Of a DNA stretch of 64,000 bases, positions 25,247 through 34,593 are shown piece by piece. The stretch is from an uncultured archaeon (GTDB taxonomy: Archaea > Thermoproteota > Bathyarchaeia > TCS64): positions 1 through 64,000 of the forward strand of contig CALIUM010000001.1 in the NCBI GenBank assembly GCA_938048735.1, in the 5' to 3' direction. How positions within the stretch are numbered: the stretch's first letter is position 1; each line of letters opens with the position of its first letter. The position numbers and the translations under genes were made by a program. The notes beneath the pieces were generated by a model. It was not told the DNA's origin. It ran no database searches and worked only from the letters and a program-made list of their open reading frames with translations.

Positions 25247-28200
25247 ATGATTAAATTGTTTAAAATTTCAAATGAATATAAGGAATATTTTTCGATGATG
25301 GTTAGGGAGCTAGATAGGTTATATTCTATCGCTGAGAAAGCTAGGAGGAAGGGATTAGACCCAACGCTTCACGTTGAGCCTCAGATAGTTGGAGACATAG
25401 CTGAGAGAGTAGAAAAAATGATTGGCCCTCCAGGTGTAGGAAAAAGAATAAGAGAATTAGAAAAAATGGATAGAGATGAGATGGCTTTCAAAATAGCTGA
25501 AGAGATAGTTTATGGAAAATTTGGAAATTTTGAAAATCCAGCTGAAAAGGCTATAAGAACTGCTCTTGCAATTTTAACAGAAGGAGTAACCATAGCTCCA
25601 ATTGAAGGAATACAGGATGTAAGAATTAAGCAAAACCAAGATGGTAGCAAGTATCTTTCATTATATTTTGCAGGACCAATAAGACCGGCTGGCGGAACCG
25701 CTCAAGCCCTCACCTTAGTAGTCGCTGACTTCGTAAGGAGATATCTCGGACTTGACAGATATAAGCCGAGGGAGGAGGCCATTAAAAGGTTTGTCGAGGA
25801 AGTTAGATTATATGAGCGTCAAGTCAGAAGATTTCAATATCATGTTTCCGACGAGGATCTCGAATATGCGATCAGAAATATCCCAGTGGAAGCAACAGGC
25901 GTAGGAACTGATCCTTATGAGGTTTCTAGCTTCAGGGACGTCCCCGGTATTGAGACTAACAGGGTCAGGGGGGGAGCTCTAATAGTTGTTGTTGATGGGG
26001 TGATCGGAAGAGCGAGAAAGCTCATGGGGATATGTGAGAGATGTCACATCGAGGGATGGGAATGGCTATCAAAATTATGCAAGCTTGACGCGGCTGGTGA
26101 ATCATCCTCAAGCTTCATGGAGGAGATAGTGGTAGGAAGACCCGTATTCTCATTCCATAATAGGAGCGGAGGATTTAGGCTCAGGTACGGGAGGGCTAGA
26201 AATACGGGTCTCTCAGCTGTAGGGATCCACCCCTCAACCATGATAATATTAGACAAGTTCTTAGCCACAGGGGTTCAGTTAAGGATAGAACTCCCTGGAA
26301 AATCGGCGGCCGTAGCACCGGTCGACTCGATCGAACCCCCTATCGTGAAGTTAAACGACGGCTCGGTGGTAAGGGTTGAAGACCCAGAGGAGACGAAGAA
26401 GATCCTCCCATATGTCATTGAAATACTCTCCTTGGGGGATATACTCATCAACGCCGGAGACTTCCTTCAGAATAACAAGAGCCTCCTCCCCGCAGGATTT
26501 GACGAGAACCAGTGGAGAATTGAATTCCTCCAGGCCTTAGAAAAGGTAGGCATCTCTGCCTTCGCAGAGAAGAGCTCCATACCGATTGAGGGGCTAAAGG
26601 AGCTGGCGATAAATCCGATGTCAAATCCCACACCAGAAGAGGCCCTGAAGATAGCTGAGATGGGTGTTCCACTACACCCGAAGTATACCTATCTCTGGTC
26701 CTCCGTCTCAGTAGAACGGATACTCCGATTAAGGAATAACCTAGCATCCATAAGGCCAGATAAAGAGATCATAAAAGCTAGGGTCGATGACATTGATAAG
26801 AAGACTCTGGAAGATCTGCTCATACCTCATAAAGTCGTAAACGGTAAAATCATAATTGAAGAAGAGGCTCCAATAATCTATAGATGTTTGGCATTAGATA
26901 ACTTAGAAATAGATGTAACAGAAGAAAATGGATTGGAGTTTGTTAGAAGGATTTCAGGACTAGATTTGAGAGATAAAAACTCTGTTTATATAGGTTCAAG
27001 GATGGGAAGACCGGAAAAGGCAAAAGAGAGGAGGCTCTCACCATATGTACATGGTTTGTTTCCAATTGAACTAGCTGGAGGTACGCAAAGAGATATATTA
27101 AAAATTGAGAAGAACAAAACAATAAGAGTTGAGATTGTAGATAGATTCTGTCCGAATTGTGGTGTTCGCACTTTTGGAGCGATCTGTCAAAAATGCGGCG
27201 TCGAGACTAAAACTCGAGGAAGGTGTCCTAGATGTGGAAGAAATCTTGAAGGAGAAATGTGCCCCTCATGTAAAGCTGAAGTAGTATACTATGACAAGAT
27301 AAGTCTTGATATTCGTGGGATGCTGGAGAGTGCTTTGAATAGGGTTGGTCGGGGGCTGCCTGATAGGTTTAAAGGGGTCAAGTCCCTCATGAACAGGAAG
27401 AGGTGCCCAGAACCCCTTGAGAAAGGGCTCCTGAGGGCTCATTATGACCTATCGGTATTCAAGGATGGAACGATAAGATTCGACGCAACAAACCTCCCCC
27501 TCACACACTTTAAACCCTGTGAGGTCGGGGTAAACGTCTCGAAGCTGAGGGAGTTGGGCTACCAAACCGATATGTATGGAGAGCTTCTAACCTCCCCAGA
27601 ACAGATGCTAGAGCTGAAAATCCAGGACATCATAATACCAGAAGAGTGCGGGGATTATCTTGTGAAGATCTCAAAATTCATAGACGATCTCCTAACCAAT
27701 TTCTACGGGTTAGAACCCTTCTACAACATAACAGGAAAAGATGGTCTCATAGGGCACCTGGTTCTAGGCCTATCCCCCCATACCTCAGCTGCGGTTGTCG
27801 GCAGGATAATAGGTTACACGAAGAATAGGGTTTGTTATGCACACCCATTATGGCATGCGGCTAAGAGGAGGAACTGCGACGGTGATGAGGATGCCATTAT
27901 GCTCGGTCTCGACCCACTCCTCAACTTCTCAAGGGAATTCCTCCCTGACCAAATAGGAGGGTTGATGGATGCCCCCTTATTCCTGATCCCCATAATAAAT
28001 CCAAGCGAGGTGGATAAGGAGGCCCATAACTTCGATGTGATGGAGAGGTATCCACCCGAATTCTACAGGCTATCAAGGGAAAAAGCACCACCAAATATCT
28101 ACAGGGGGCTGCTAGACACGATAGGTACTAGGCTAGGCCGTGAGGATCAGCTTCAGGGCTTCAAATACACTGAAATCTGCACAGACATAAACCTCGGCTC

Positions 28201-28645
28201 CCATGAAGGGGCCTATACCAGCCTCAGTAGCATGCTGGAGAAGCTGGAGAGGCAGCTTGACCTTTCAAAGAAACTGAAGGCCGTAGATGCTAAGGTCATA
28301 GCCATTGGGGTTCTCAACAGCCATCTCATGAAGGACATCGTTGGTAACCTAAACGCCTTCACAAGCCAAGCTTTCAGGTGTGTTAGATGCAACAGGAGGT
28401 ATAGGAGGCCTCCTCTCAGGGGGGTTTGCATTCAGTGTGGTGGGGCTCTTGCGATGACGGTTCATAAGGGTGGGATAGAAAAATACATAGAGCCCGCGTT
28501 AAAACTCATTGAAAAATATGATCTAGGCTCATACTTCAACGACCGAATAAAACTCATCGAAGCTGAGATTTCAGCCCTATTTCCAAAAGAAGAATTAAAA
28601 CAAAAGGTAAAAAGGCAAATAGAATTAATAGAATTTCTAAGGTAA
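25247..28645 (+). CDS. polC: DNA polymerase D large subunit DP2
   Basis: 1132 aa, full length, no intein. The catalytic subunit of archaeal replicative polymerase D, with a double-psi beta-barrel core related to RNA polymerase. Seen: an N-terminal MVRELDRLY..A..AR domain, GPIRPAGGTAQALT, a zinc site with four CxxC pairs (CPNCG, CQKCG, CPRCG, CPSCK, about residues 638-684), the acidic catalytic NCDGDEDAIMLGLDPLLNFSREFLPD region in outline (near 885), and a C-terminal zinc site CVRCN...CIQCG. Base composition alternates: AT-rich at about 25235-25680 and 26880-27300, GC-richer elsewhere. AAGGA precedes the ATG. Confidence 0.97.
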   Translation: MIKLFKISNEYKEYFSMMVRELDRLYSIAEKARRKGLDPTLHVEPQIVGDIAERVEKMIGPPGVGKRIRELEKMDRDEMAFKIAEEIVYGKFGNFENPAEKAIRTALAILTEGVTIAPIEGIQDVRIKQNQDGSKYLSLYFAGPIRPAGGTAQALTLVVADFVRRYLGLDRYKPREEAIKRFVEEVRLYERQVRRFQYHVSDEDLEYAIRNIPVEATGVGTDPYEVSSFRDVPGIETNRVRGGALIVVVDGVIGRARKLMGICERCHIEGWEWLSKLCKLDAAGESSSSFMEEIVVGRPVFSFHNRSGGFRLRYGRARNTGLSAVGIHPSTMIILDKFLATGVQLRIELPGKSAAVAPVDSIEPPIVKLNDGSVVRVEDPEETKKILPYVIEILSLGDILINAGDFLQNNKSLLPAGFDENQWRIEFLQALEKVGISAFAEKSSIPIEGLKELAINPMSNPTPEEALKIAEMGVPLHPKYTYLWSSVSVERILRLRNNLASIRPDKEIIKARVDDIDKKTLEDLLIPHKVVNGKIIIEEEAPIIYRCLALDNLEIDVTEENGLEFVRRISGLDLRDKNSVYIGSRMGRPEKAKERRLSPYVHGLFPIELAGGTQRDILKIEKNKTIRVEIVDRFCPNCGVRTFGAICQKCGVETKTRGRCPRCGRNLEGEMCPSCKAEVVYYDKISLDIRGMLESALNRVGRGLPDRFKGVKSLMNRKRCPEPLEKGLLRAHYDLSVFKDGTIRFDATNLPLTHFKPCEVGVNVSKLRELGYQTDMYGELLTSPEQMLELKIQDIIIPEECGDYLVKISKFIDDLLTNFYGLEPFYNITGKDGLIGHLVLGLSPHTSAAVVGRIIGYTKNRVCYAHPLWHAAKRRNCDGDEDAIMLGLDPLLNFSREFLPDQIGGLMDAPLFLIPIINPSEVDKEAHNFDVMERYPPEFYRLSREKAPPNIYRGLLDTIGTRLGREDQLQGFKYTEICTDINLGSHEGAYTSLSSMLEKLERQLDLSKKLKAVDAKVIAIGVLNSHLMKDIVGNLNAFTSQAFRCVRCNRRYRRPPLRGVCIQCGGALAMTVHKGGIEKYIEPALKLIEKYDLGSYFNDRIKLIEAEISALFPKEELKQKVKRQIELIEFLR

Positions 28646-28815
28646 AATAATAATGAAATCCAACCCTAATTACTGAAAATTTATAAAAATCACTCCATTT
28701 TATGGAACTTGCCATATTTCCTAATAAAAGTTTTCGAGGAAATCGGCCTCTCACCAAAAGCCTTATATCCTCCGCTCAACCCACCTTTAGCCAACCAGGC
28801 TAGAGAGTTAGGGAA

Positions 28816-29265
28816 ATGGCTATACATGAAAGAGAAGAGTCCGAACTCGTCAAGATACGGGATCTAAACAAGTATTCTAGGAGGGTTAACACCACCGTAA
28901 AGGTGGTCTCGGTTACGGAGCCTCGAGAGGTCTCCTCGAGGATTGATCAGTCTTCGCATAGAGTGGCTGAAGCCCTTGTAGGGGATGAGACAGGCAGCAT
29001 ATATCTCACTCTATGGGATGATGCCATAGATGAGATAAAGGAAGATCAGACATTGAAAATAAAGAATGCCTATGTTAATCTATTCCGGGGTTCCATGCGG
29101 TTGAATCTCGGGCGTTTCGGAAGCTACGAGCAGGTCGAAAAGGCTCCATTCGAGAAGGTAAACTTAGATAACAACCTTTCAAGCAAGCTTTTCGAGGAAG
29201 GTTCCGGTCAAGGCGGGTTCGGAAGGGAAAGACGCTTCGGCGGCAGAAGCAGAAGGAGATATTAA
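28816..29265 (+). CDS. Single-stranded DNA-binding protein, crenarchaeal SSB type
   Basis: 149 aa. One OB fold (about 10-110) with VNTTVKVVSVTEPREVSSR, VAEALVGDETGSIYLTLWD and LFRGSMRLNLGRFG, as in Sulfolobus-type SSB. It is followed by a Gly/Arg-rich flexible tail (GGFGRERRFGGRSRRRY), usually a protein- or nucleic-acid-interaction tail. TTATATCC at about 28763 is a likely TATA box. A separate four-OB RPA-like protein is encoded at 32287-33801, so this genome carries both forms. Confidence 0.9.
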   Translation: MAIHEREESELVKIRDLNKYSRRVNTTVKVVSVTEPREVSSRIDQSSHRVAEALVGDETGSIYLTLWDDAIDEIKEDQTLKIKNAYVNLFRGSMRLNLGRFGSYEQVEKAPFEKVNLDNNLSSKLFEEGSGQGGFGRERRFGGRSRRRY

Positions 29266-29338
29266 GCCCTAAAGCTTCAAATCGAACCCCCACTATTTTT
29301 ATATCGTTTCTCCGGGTAACTATCTAAGGTGCTGAGGC

Positions 29339-29512
29339 TTGAGCCGGAAGAAGAGGGAAAGCTCGACACCCATGCCCATGTCAAGCGCAGGGCTCATGAG
29401 GTTCTTCCAAGATGAAGTTAGGGGTGTCAGAATAAGGCCTGAATTTGTAGCTGCATGGGCGATCATACTAATAATAACAGTGATTTTGGCCCACGTCCTC
29501 TTCCCAATTTAA
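29339..29512 (+). CDS. Preprotein translocase subunit Sec61 beta
   Basis: 57 aa from a TTG start. The cytosolic part is basic, with the typical MPMSSAGLMRFFQDEV segment, then VRIRPEFV and one transmembrane helix (WAIILIITVILAHVLF) ending three residues before the stop. This is the small third subunit of the archaeal SecYE-beta channel. The position, composition and complete domain leave little doubt despite its size. A TATA-like TTTTTATATCG (about 29295-29305) and a GGTG site upstream support it. Confidence 0.92.
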   Translation: MSRKKRESSTPMPMSSAGLMRFFQDEVRGVRIRPEFVAAWAIILIITVILAHVLFPI

Positions 29513-29594
29513 ATATCTAATAAAAGAGAGTGATCCATTGAATTCAAATTATTTCAAGGAAAAGAAAACACCTTAATAGGAAGGTATATTTTCT

Positions 29595-31394
29595 TTGTCA
29601 AGAGATATTGACGCTTCAGATAAAATAATGAATTACAGCACATATTTATTCACATTTCCTTCAACAAAAACTATGGCATTTTTTATTATAATTATACCTT
29701 CATTTATCATTCCCCTTTGTTTTCTAGCCATCTTTGGGGTCGAGTGGATTCAAAAAGGCTTTATGTTATCACTTTTTGGGGTGATAATACCCACCTTAAC
29801 AACCGACCTAATGCTATACCATTTCCATAAAGGGGGGCTCCTCCTAAATGTCAGGAAGAGAATTACTTTATCATTTATTAGCATCTTAATCTACTCTCTA
29901 TCTATAATTATATTTACAATAATTTCTCTCTCCACTAGTAAGTCACTATTATATAAAGGGATAGCTTTAGCTGTTGCGGTAAGCTCTTCTATTAGATATC
30001 TAGCATTGTCTGTTCTGTCTAAATGGAGGAACATCGTAAATCTCTTCATCTCAATAACCCCCCCAACTTTTTATCTTTTAATAGGGAATTTAGTTATACC
30101 TTTTCACCAGCTCGATGTTTTATTGTCTGGATTGTTTGGAGCGGCAGTGATGGTCGGCGGAGTCCAACTCCTCCTCTGGATCATCGAGAGCTGGAAGGAT
30201 GAGGATCATGAGTTTAAGCTTATTCCTCTGCTGAGAGCATTCATAGAGGCTTGGTCTGAAGGCTCAAGGAGTTCTTTAGAGGAATATCTTTACCATATAG
30301 GGAGCTCAAGAGAGCTCGCGGTAGACACCCTCTCCTTTCACTCACCAACAGATGAAAACCTGGCTGCGGTGGTTGTGCCATATATCCATCCGGGCCCATT
30401 CAGGAATGTTGGAAGCAGCGAGCTCCCCCATTTTATAATGGAGCACCTCGAGCTATCATTTAGATGCCCTGTGGTAGTGCCGCATGGAGTATCCACCCAT
30501 GCTAAAGATCTAACGAGGAGCGAGGATATGAAGCTCATTTTGGATGCGTTAATCACCAATAGAGGGGGAGGGGCCTCGGCTCTATGTTCACCCATGTTTA
30601 GAGCTGAGAAGAGGATGGCAAAGGCCACATGCCAGATCTTCGGAGACACAGCCCTAGTAACGCTTACCCTATCCCCGAAAAGCTTTGATGACCTGCCGGA
30701 GGAGTTAGGGTGTAGGATCGCTGAGGCGTCAAGGAGATTAGGGATATCAACAATAATCATAGATGCCCATAACAGTATCCAAAAAGAATTTGGGTACGAG
30801 AACTCTGACATAGAGGATCTCTACACCGCCGCCATGGAGGCCATTCAAAGGGCGAGAGGGGAGCCCCAGAAGGAGTTTTCAGTCGGGATCTTCAGGGCGG
30901 CTCCGAGGGATTGGGGGCCGAGAGAGGGAATGGGGCCTGGTGGGATAGCCGTCCTGGCGATAAGGCTTGTGGATGGAAGGACCTATCTCTATGTGGTTTT
31001 AGATGGGAACAACATGGTTTCGGGCCTGAGGGAGAGGATGATGGAGGCCCTTATCCCTCTAGGGGTGCAGGAATTGGAGATCTTAACCACTGACACCCAT
31101 GTGGTGAACGCGATCGGAGCTAGCGAGAAGGGCTATCACCCCATTGGTGAGATGATGGATAACGAGAGGCTGATCGGATATGTTGTAGAGGCAGCTAAAG
31201 CTTCGATGTCAAATGTTAGAAGAGGCTACGCATCTTACTATAGAACAAGGATACCGGGGCTGAGGGTTTTGGGGGAGGGAGGGTTGGAGCTGCTGAGCAG
31301 TATCTTAGACTCTGGGTTCAGCCTCTTTAAGAAGTGGTCCCTGATCCTTATCCCCTCCTCCCTCCTCCTGGCCTCTTTGATCATCCTCCTCTGA
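29595..31394 (+). CDS. DUF2070 archaeal membrane protein
   Basis: 599 aa from TTG 29595. About seven N-terminal membrane helices (residues 20-200), a large soluble domain (about 215-565) and a final hydrophobic helix (580-598). The soluble domain has repeated conserved blocks: VVVPYIHPGPFRNVGSSELP, LTLSPKSFDDLP, IIIDAHNSI, GMGPGGIAVL, VVLDGNNMV and TTDTHVVN; the histidines and aspartates suggest a metal or phosphate site. DUF2070 is archaea-specific and uncharacterised. The first 570 bases are AT-rich and the rest GC-rich. Alba follows 57 bp downstream. Confidence 0.88.
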   Translation: MSRDIDASDKIMNYSTYLFTFPSTKTMAFFIIIIPSFIIPLCFLAIFGVEWIQKGFMLSLFGVIIPTLTTDLMLYHFHKGGLLLNVRKRITLSFISILIYSLSIIIFTIISLSTSKSLLYKGIALAVAVSSSIRYLALSVLSKWRNIVNLFISITPPTFYLLIGNLVIPFHQLDVLLSGLFGAAVMVGGVQLLLWIIESWKDEDHEFKLIPLLRAFIEAWSEGSRSSLEEYLYHIGSSRELAVDTLSFHSPTDENLAAVVVPYIHPGPFRNVGSSELPHFIMEHLELSFRCPVVVPHGVSTHAKDLTRSEDMKLILDALITNRGGGASALCSPMFRAEKRMAKATCQIFGDTALVTLTLSPKSFDDLPEELGCRIAEASRRLGISTIIIDAHNSIQKEFGYENSDIEDLYTAAMEAIQRARGEPQKEFSVGIFRAAPRDWGPREGMGPGGIAVLAIRLVDGRTYLYVVLDGNNMVSGLRERMMEALIPLGVQELEILTTDTHVVNAIGASEKGYHPIGEMMDNERLIGYVVEAAKASMSNVRRGYASYYRTRIPGLRVLGEGGLELLSSILDSGFSLFKKWSLILIPSSLLLASLIILL

Positions 31395-31451
31395 CCTTCA
31401 AGAGTAAAGGTTTAGAGTCTGGAGAGGAGTTATCAGGGATGGGAGGTCTCT

Positions 31452-31811
31452 ATGGAAGGATTGCGAACTGATAAAGAAGGAGATCTCGTGGTGGTTGGAG
31501 AGAAGCCGGTCAGAAATTATGTGGTCGCATGCATAACCCTCTTCAACGCTGGAACCAAAACAGTCCGCGTCAGGGCTAGGGGAAAGCACATCAGCAGAGC
31601 TGTTGACACCGTTGAGCTGTTAAGAAGGGTCTTCATAAAGGATCTGAATGTCAAGGAGATAAAGATAGGAACAGATGAGCTTGTGAACGAAGAGGGGAAG
31701 GATGTGGGTGTCTCCACAATAGAGATAACCTTAACCAAACCAGAAACATCTCAAACCGTTAACCGAACTTTAACCCATGCAGCGAGGCCTCCAGGCAGGA
31801 GAAGGTGGTGA
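31452..31811 (+). CDS. Alba chromatin protein
   Basis: 119 aa. VVVGEKPVRNYVVACITLFN carries the conserved lysine region that contacts DNA (usually KPVMNY), then VRVRARGKHISRAVDTVELLRR and the C-terminal beta hairpin. Alba dimers coat DNA and RNA and are regulated by lysine acetylation. The C-terminus extends as a serine/threonine- and Arg-rich tail (RPPGRRRW), longer than in minimal Alba. Confidence 0.93.
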   Translation: MEGLRTDKEGDLVVVGEKPVRNYVVACITLFNAGTKTVRVRARGKHISRAVDTVELLRRVFIKDLNVKEIKIGTDELVNEEGKDVGVSTIEITLTKPETSQTVNRTLTHAARPPGRRRW

Positions 31812-31814
31812 ACG

Positions 31815-32207
31815 GTGAGTTACCCAAACATAATAACTCCTCCTCTTGGGCCAAAGAGAGGTTATAGGAAGGGACAGCAGGCTACTGTCGCCCTCATTTT
31901 CTAGGGCATATCCCCTAGTCATCCTCCTCCGATAAAGGATGCATAATAACTGACGTGGACGGAAACCGTAGATCAATCTTACCCCAAGGCTTCGCCCGTC
32001 TAAAATGTAGGCCATAGGGTATCCAGGGGTCATCGAGGCCATAAAACTACAGAGGAAGTTCCTCCATTATTCATATATAGACTATTACTACGAGCCCATT
32101 GTGAGCTATCTGACAAACTGAGATAATCCTAGGAGGATTCGAGGAGGGGTTCTTCAAAGAAATAGCGGAGCTGAGACTGTTGAGGCGGCTATCAAGCTTG
32201 CGAGGTA
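31815..32207 (+). pseudogene. Class III (GABA-type) aminotransferase pseudogene, N-terminal part
   Basis: Forward frames read, in order, SYPNIITPPLGPKR, ITDVDGNR, GVIEAIKLQRKFLHYSYIDYYYEPIVSYL and NSGAETVEAAIKLAR, separated by stops and frameshifts. These are the successive N-terminal blocks of archaeal class III aminotransferases (4-aminobutyrate/acetylornithine type), including the SGxEAVEAAIKLAR PLP-proximal helix. The catalytic C-terminal half is absent; after about 32207 no similarity is visible up to the RPA gene. Confidence 0.8.
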
Positions 32208-32286
32208 GGCATCTCATAGATAGAGTTCTTGAGGTATAAGATGAGGCCTTTGGAGAGGTAGAGACAACCCTTTGTAAATAGCCTCT

Positions 32287-33801
32287 TCATTCCCCTCCCT
32301 TTTCGACCCTTATCTTGGTGAAGGGGCCTGAGGTTAAATCAACTAGGCCTTGGTAGGAGGCTCTCACATGGCAGTTCTCAATCCTAACCATATCTCCTGG
32401 TATCAGCTTCATGGCTTCCTCTGCTGGTCTCCTCCAAACGGAGACCCTTGCGACTCCCGTCTCATCCTCGAGCCTAAAGGATGTTAGTTTAACCGTCCCC
32501 CGCGAGGTCTCTACATCTCTGACTTGAGGGGCCTCTATGATCCTCCCCCTGATAGTTACATTCATCTGCCCCTCTCTCAAGTCGCGTATCCTAATGATTC
32601 TCTGAGCATCCAAGGGCTCTTCTGCAGCATCTTCTGAGAGGATTTTAAGCCTCCCCTTTCGGCCGAGCCTCAGGGATAGGCCCCTCTTTCCACCCGTGAC
32701 CCTCCCCTCCTCCACGTAGACCTCATAGCCCAACTTCAACTTCTTCAGTATCTCCACCTCATCGTCCCAGAGATCTATGCATATAGAGCCCGTCTCATCC
32801 CTTAGAAGTATCGAGGCAACCTTCCCAGGGCTTCCGTCGTCTCTGAAGAACTCTATTACATCCCCTATCTGGGCGATCCTACCTGAGACATAAACCCCCT
32901 GCATGCCAGCCTTTAGATCCACGATGCTCGTTCTTGAGCTGAAGGGCTCTCTCGGCTCAGTTTGGGTTTCGAGAACCTCTAAGAAGGTTGACCTTGTGAG
33001 ATGTACCTCGGGCCTTTCATCCTCCCTAAGCCTAACCACTCCGTTGATTATCCTTAATCTCATGCCCACCTCTAATCTCTCCAGCTCCTCCACCTTATCG
33101 TCCCAAAGGACCAGGTTTATCCTCCCTCCTCCCTCCTCTAATGTGAGGCGGGCAACCTTCCCGACGCTGCCATCGCCCTTGGTGAAGCTGGATGCCTGAT
33201 GCTTCTCCACCACAACGCCTTCGAGGTTAACTGCCCCGGCACCCTTAACATCTCCAGGGGTGCAGAAGAAGCTCTCAAGGGGGGGAAATTCCTCGCTTGA
33301 TTTATCCATGGGCTCTTGGTACACCTCTCCGCGCCTACCCAGATGGATCTCAACCCCTCCCCTCCCCTCCCTGATGTATCCATGGAGAACCTTGATCATC
33401 TTTCCAGGGTTCAGCCTCATAGCTAAAGCCTTATCCGCCACCTCGTCCCATAGGACTAGATTCGCCGTCCCTGTTCTATCTCCTATGAGGAGTCTGAGAA
33501 CCTTCCCCTCCCTTCCATCCCTCCTCTTAAACCTCCTTTGGGGGAATACATAGATTATCCTGGCGGATATAGACACATCACCCAGCCCTGGTGTGAGGTC
33601 GCCTATCCTAAGCCTAGGCTCGATCCTCTTTTCAGCCCTTGAGATGCCCATCCTGGCAGCTAGGATCTGAGCGGCGGCATCATCGGTTAGGAGGCCAGAT
33701 GCCCTAGCCTTCTCCTCCTCGATGAGCCTTATAATCTCCTCTCTAGTAAGGTGAGGATTACGCTCCATTATCCTCATTATTGCCTTCTCGTAATCAGACA
33801 T
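32287..33801 (-). CDS. RPA-like protein with four OB folds
   Basis: 504 aa. An N-terminal helical segment (1-50, with TREEIIRLIEEE) precedes four OB folds at about 65-170, 180-275, 295-385 and 400-500. Each has the beta-strand signature RLxLxDxTGxxxxxLWDDxV (for example LLIGDRTGTANLVLWDEV, LLRDETGSICIDLWDDEV). No zinc finger is visible. Replication protein A homologs of this layout protect ssDNA in replication and repair. AGAGGAGGAT precedes the ATG. It runs opposite to the SSB-Sec61-DUF2070-Alba cluster. Confidence 0.88.
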   Translation of the reverse strand: MSDYEKAIMRIMERNPHLTREEIIRLIEEEKARASGLLTDDAAAQILAARMGISRAEKRIEPRLRIGDLTPGLGDVSISARIIYVFPQRRFKRRDGREGKVLRLLIGDRTGTANLVLWDEVADKALAMRLNPGKMIKVLHGYIREGRGGVEIHLGRRGEVYQEPMDKSSEEFPPLESFFCTPGDVKGAGAVNLEGVVVEKHQASSFTKGDGSVGKVARLTLEEGGGRINLVLWDDKVEELERLEVGMRLRIINGVVRLREDERPEVHLTRSTFLEVLETQTEPREPFSSRTSIVDLKAGMQGVYVSGRIAQIGDVIEFFRDDGSPGKVASILLRDETGSICIDLWDDEVEILKKLKLGYEVYVEEGRVTGGKRGLSLRLGRKGRLKILSEDAAEEPLDAQRIIRIRDLREGQMNVTIRGRIIEAPQVRDVETSRGTVKLTSFRLEDETGVARVSVWRRPAEEAMKLIPGDMVRIENCHVRASYQGLVDLTSGPFTKIRVEKGGE

Positions 33802-33840
33802 CCAATCCTCCTCTTATATTGCCAAATCCCTGCCAACGAC

Positions 33841-33957
33841 TCAAATCTCAGTCTCCCTTTCACTGACATAAAGGTGGAGGAGGATGGTTGCAAGGGTTAT
33901 AACTGCCAGTATGATGGCGGCATCTCTTACCATGTCGAAAAGCCCTTCTAGGCTCAT
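33841..33957 (-). CDS. Possible 38-aa single-pass membrane peptide
   Basis: ATG-started frame encoding MSLEGLFDMVRD, one hydrophobic helix (AAIILAVITLATILLHLYV) and a charged end. It lies 39 bp upstream of the RPA-like gene on the same strand and within the only gap between that gene and the SWIM gene. Composition resembles neighbouring coding sequence. No homolog recognised; supported by organisation only. Confidence 0.4.
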   Translation of the reverse strand: MSLEGLFDMVRDAAIILAVITLATILLHLYVSERETEI

Positions 33958-34084
33958 CGCTCAAGAAGCCTCATCATGGTTTATAAAAGTGGTGTGCTGC
34001 GGGACTAATAATCGAGCCTCGAGGAACAAGCCCCCTCTTGCCTATGGAATAGCTCACAAACGCTTCAATTACTAATTACTGCAT

Positions 34085-34546
34085 CTATCTGGAGGCCTTT
34101 CTCTCAAGGGATTGCCTCCTCCATTCCGCCGTGAGGATGTCGAAGAACTCATCCCCCTCATTTATCTCCTCATAGGAGTTCAGGGATTCAGCCAGCCTCT
34201 GAGCGATGAGGTGGTAACACAGGCCTGTCTCTCCATCGACAACTCTATAATAAAAGTCACTGCAGCCGCAATATCCAGCCAGAGGTAGGATCTGGTATTC
34301 TCCATCCCTCCCCACCGCTACCCATGCAACTCTACCTGAGGGGTTGAAGATATATCTCTTAATCCTCCTCTCCTCCACAAGCCTCCAGGCCTTATCAAAC
34401 CTCTCTCCGAAGAGGGATCTCAGTCTCTCCCAGTAAACTTTGGCTATCTCACCCTCTGATCGGATGATGTCGCATATATGTTCAAAAAGGATCCTCTCCT
34501 CAGAGATGGTCATCCAATTAGCTGATGCTTTATCGAAGCTCTTCAA
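34085..34546 (-). CDS. SWIM zinc-finger protein
   Basis: 153 aa. A SWIM zinc motif, CxCx(n)CxH, is visible as CGCSDFYYRVV...GLCYHLIAQRL near residues 95-120, preceded by an alpha/beta segment (ERRIKRYIFNPSGRVAWVAVG in outline). Stand-alone SWIM proteins in archaea are thought to bind nucleic acids or partner with RecA-family proteins, as Shu2/SWS1 does in eukaryotes. Start at 34546 or the internal ATG at 34513. Divergent from the metallophosphoesterase gene across 47 bp. Confidence 0.8.
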   Translation of the reverse strand: MKSFDKASANWMTISEERILFEHICDIIRSEGEIAKVYWERLRSLFGERFDKAWRLVEERRIKRYIFNPSGRVAWVAVGRDGEYQILPLAGYCGCSDFYYRVVDGETGLCYHLIAQRLAESLNSYEEINEGDEFFDILTAEWRRQSLERKASR

Positions 34547-34593
34547 GGTTTCTAAAAATCTATTAAAATCCTCTCATACTAGCTAATTGGAGA

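Noticed and set aside
25247..28645. Possible intein in the polymerase D large subunit
   Set aside because: The length matches intein-free homologs, and no intein boundary block (Cys/Ser...HN-Cys/Ser) appears within the catalytic motifs.
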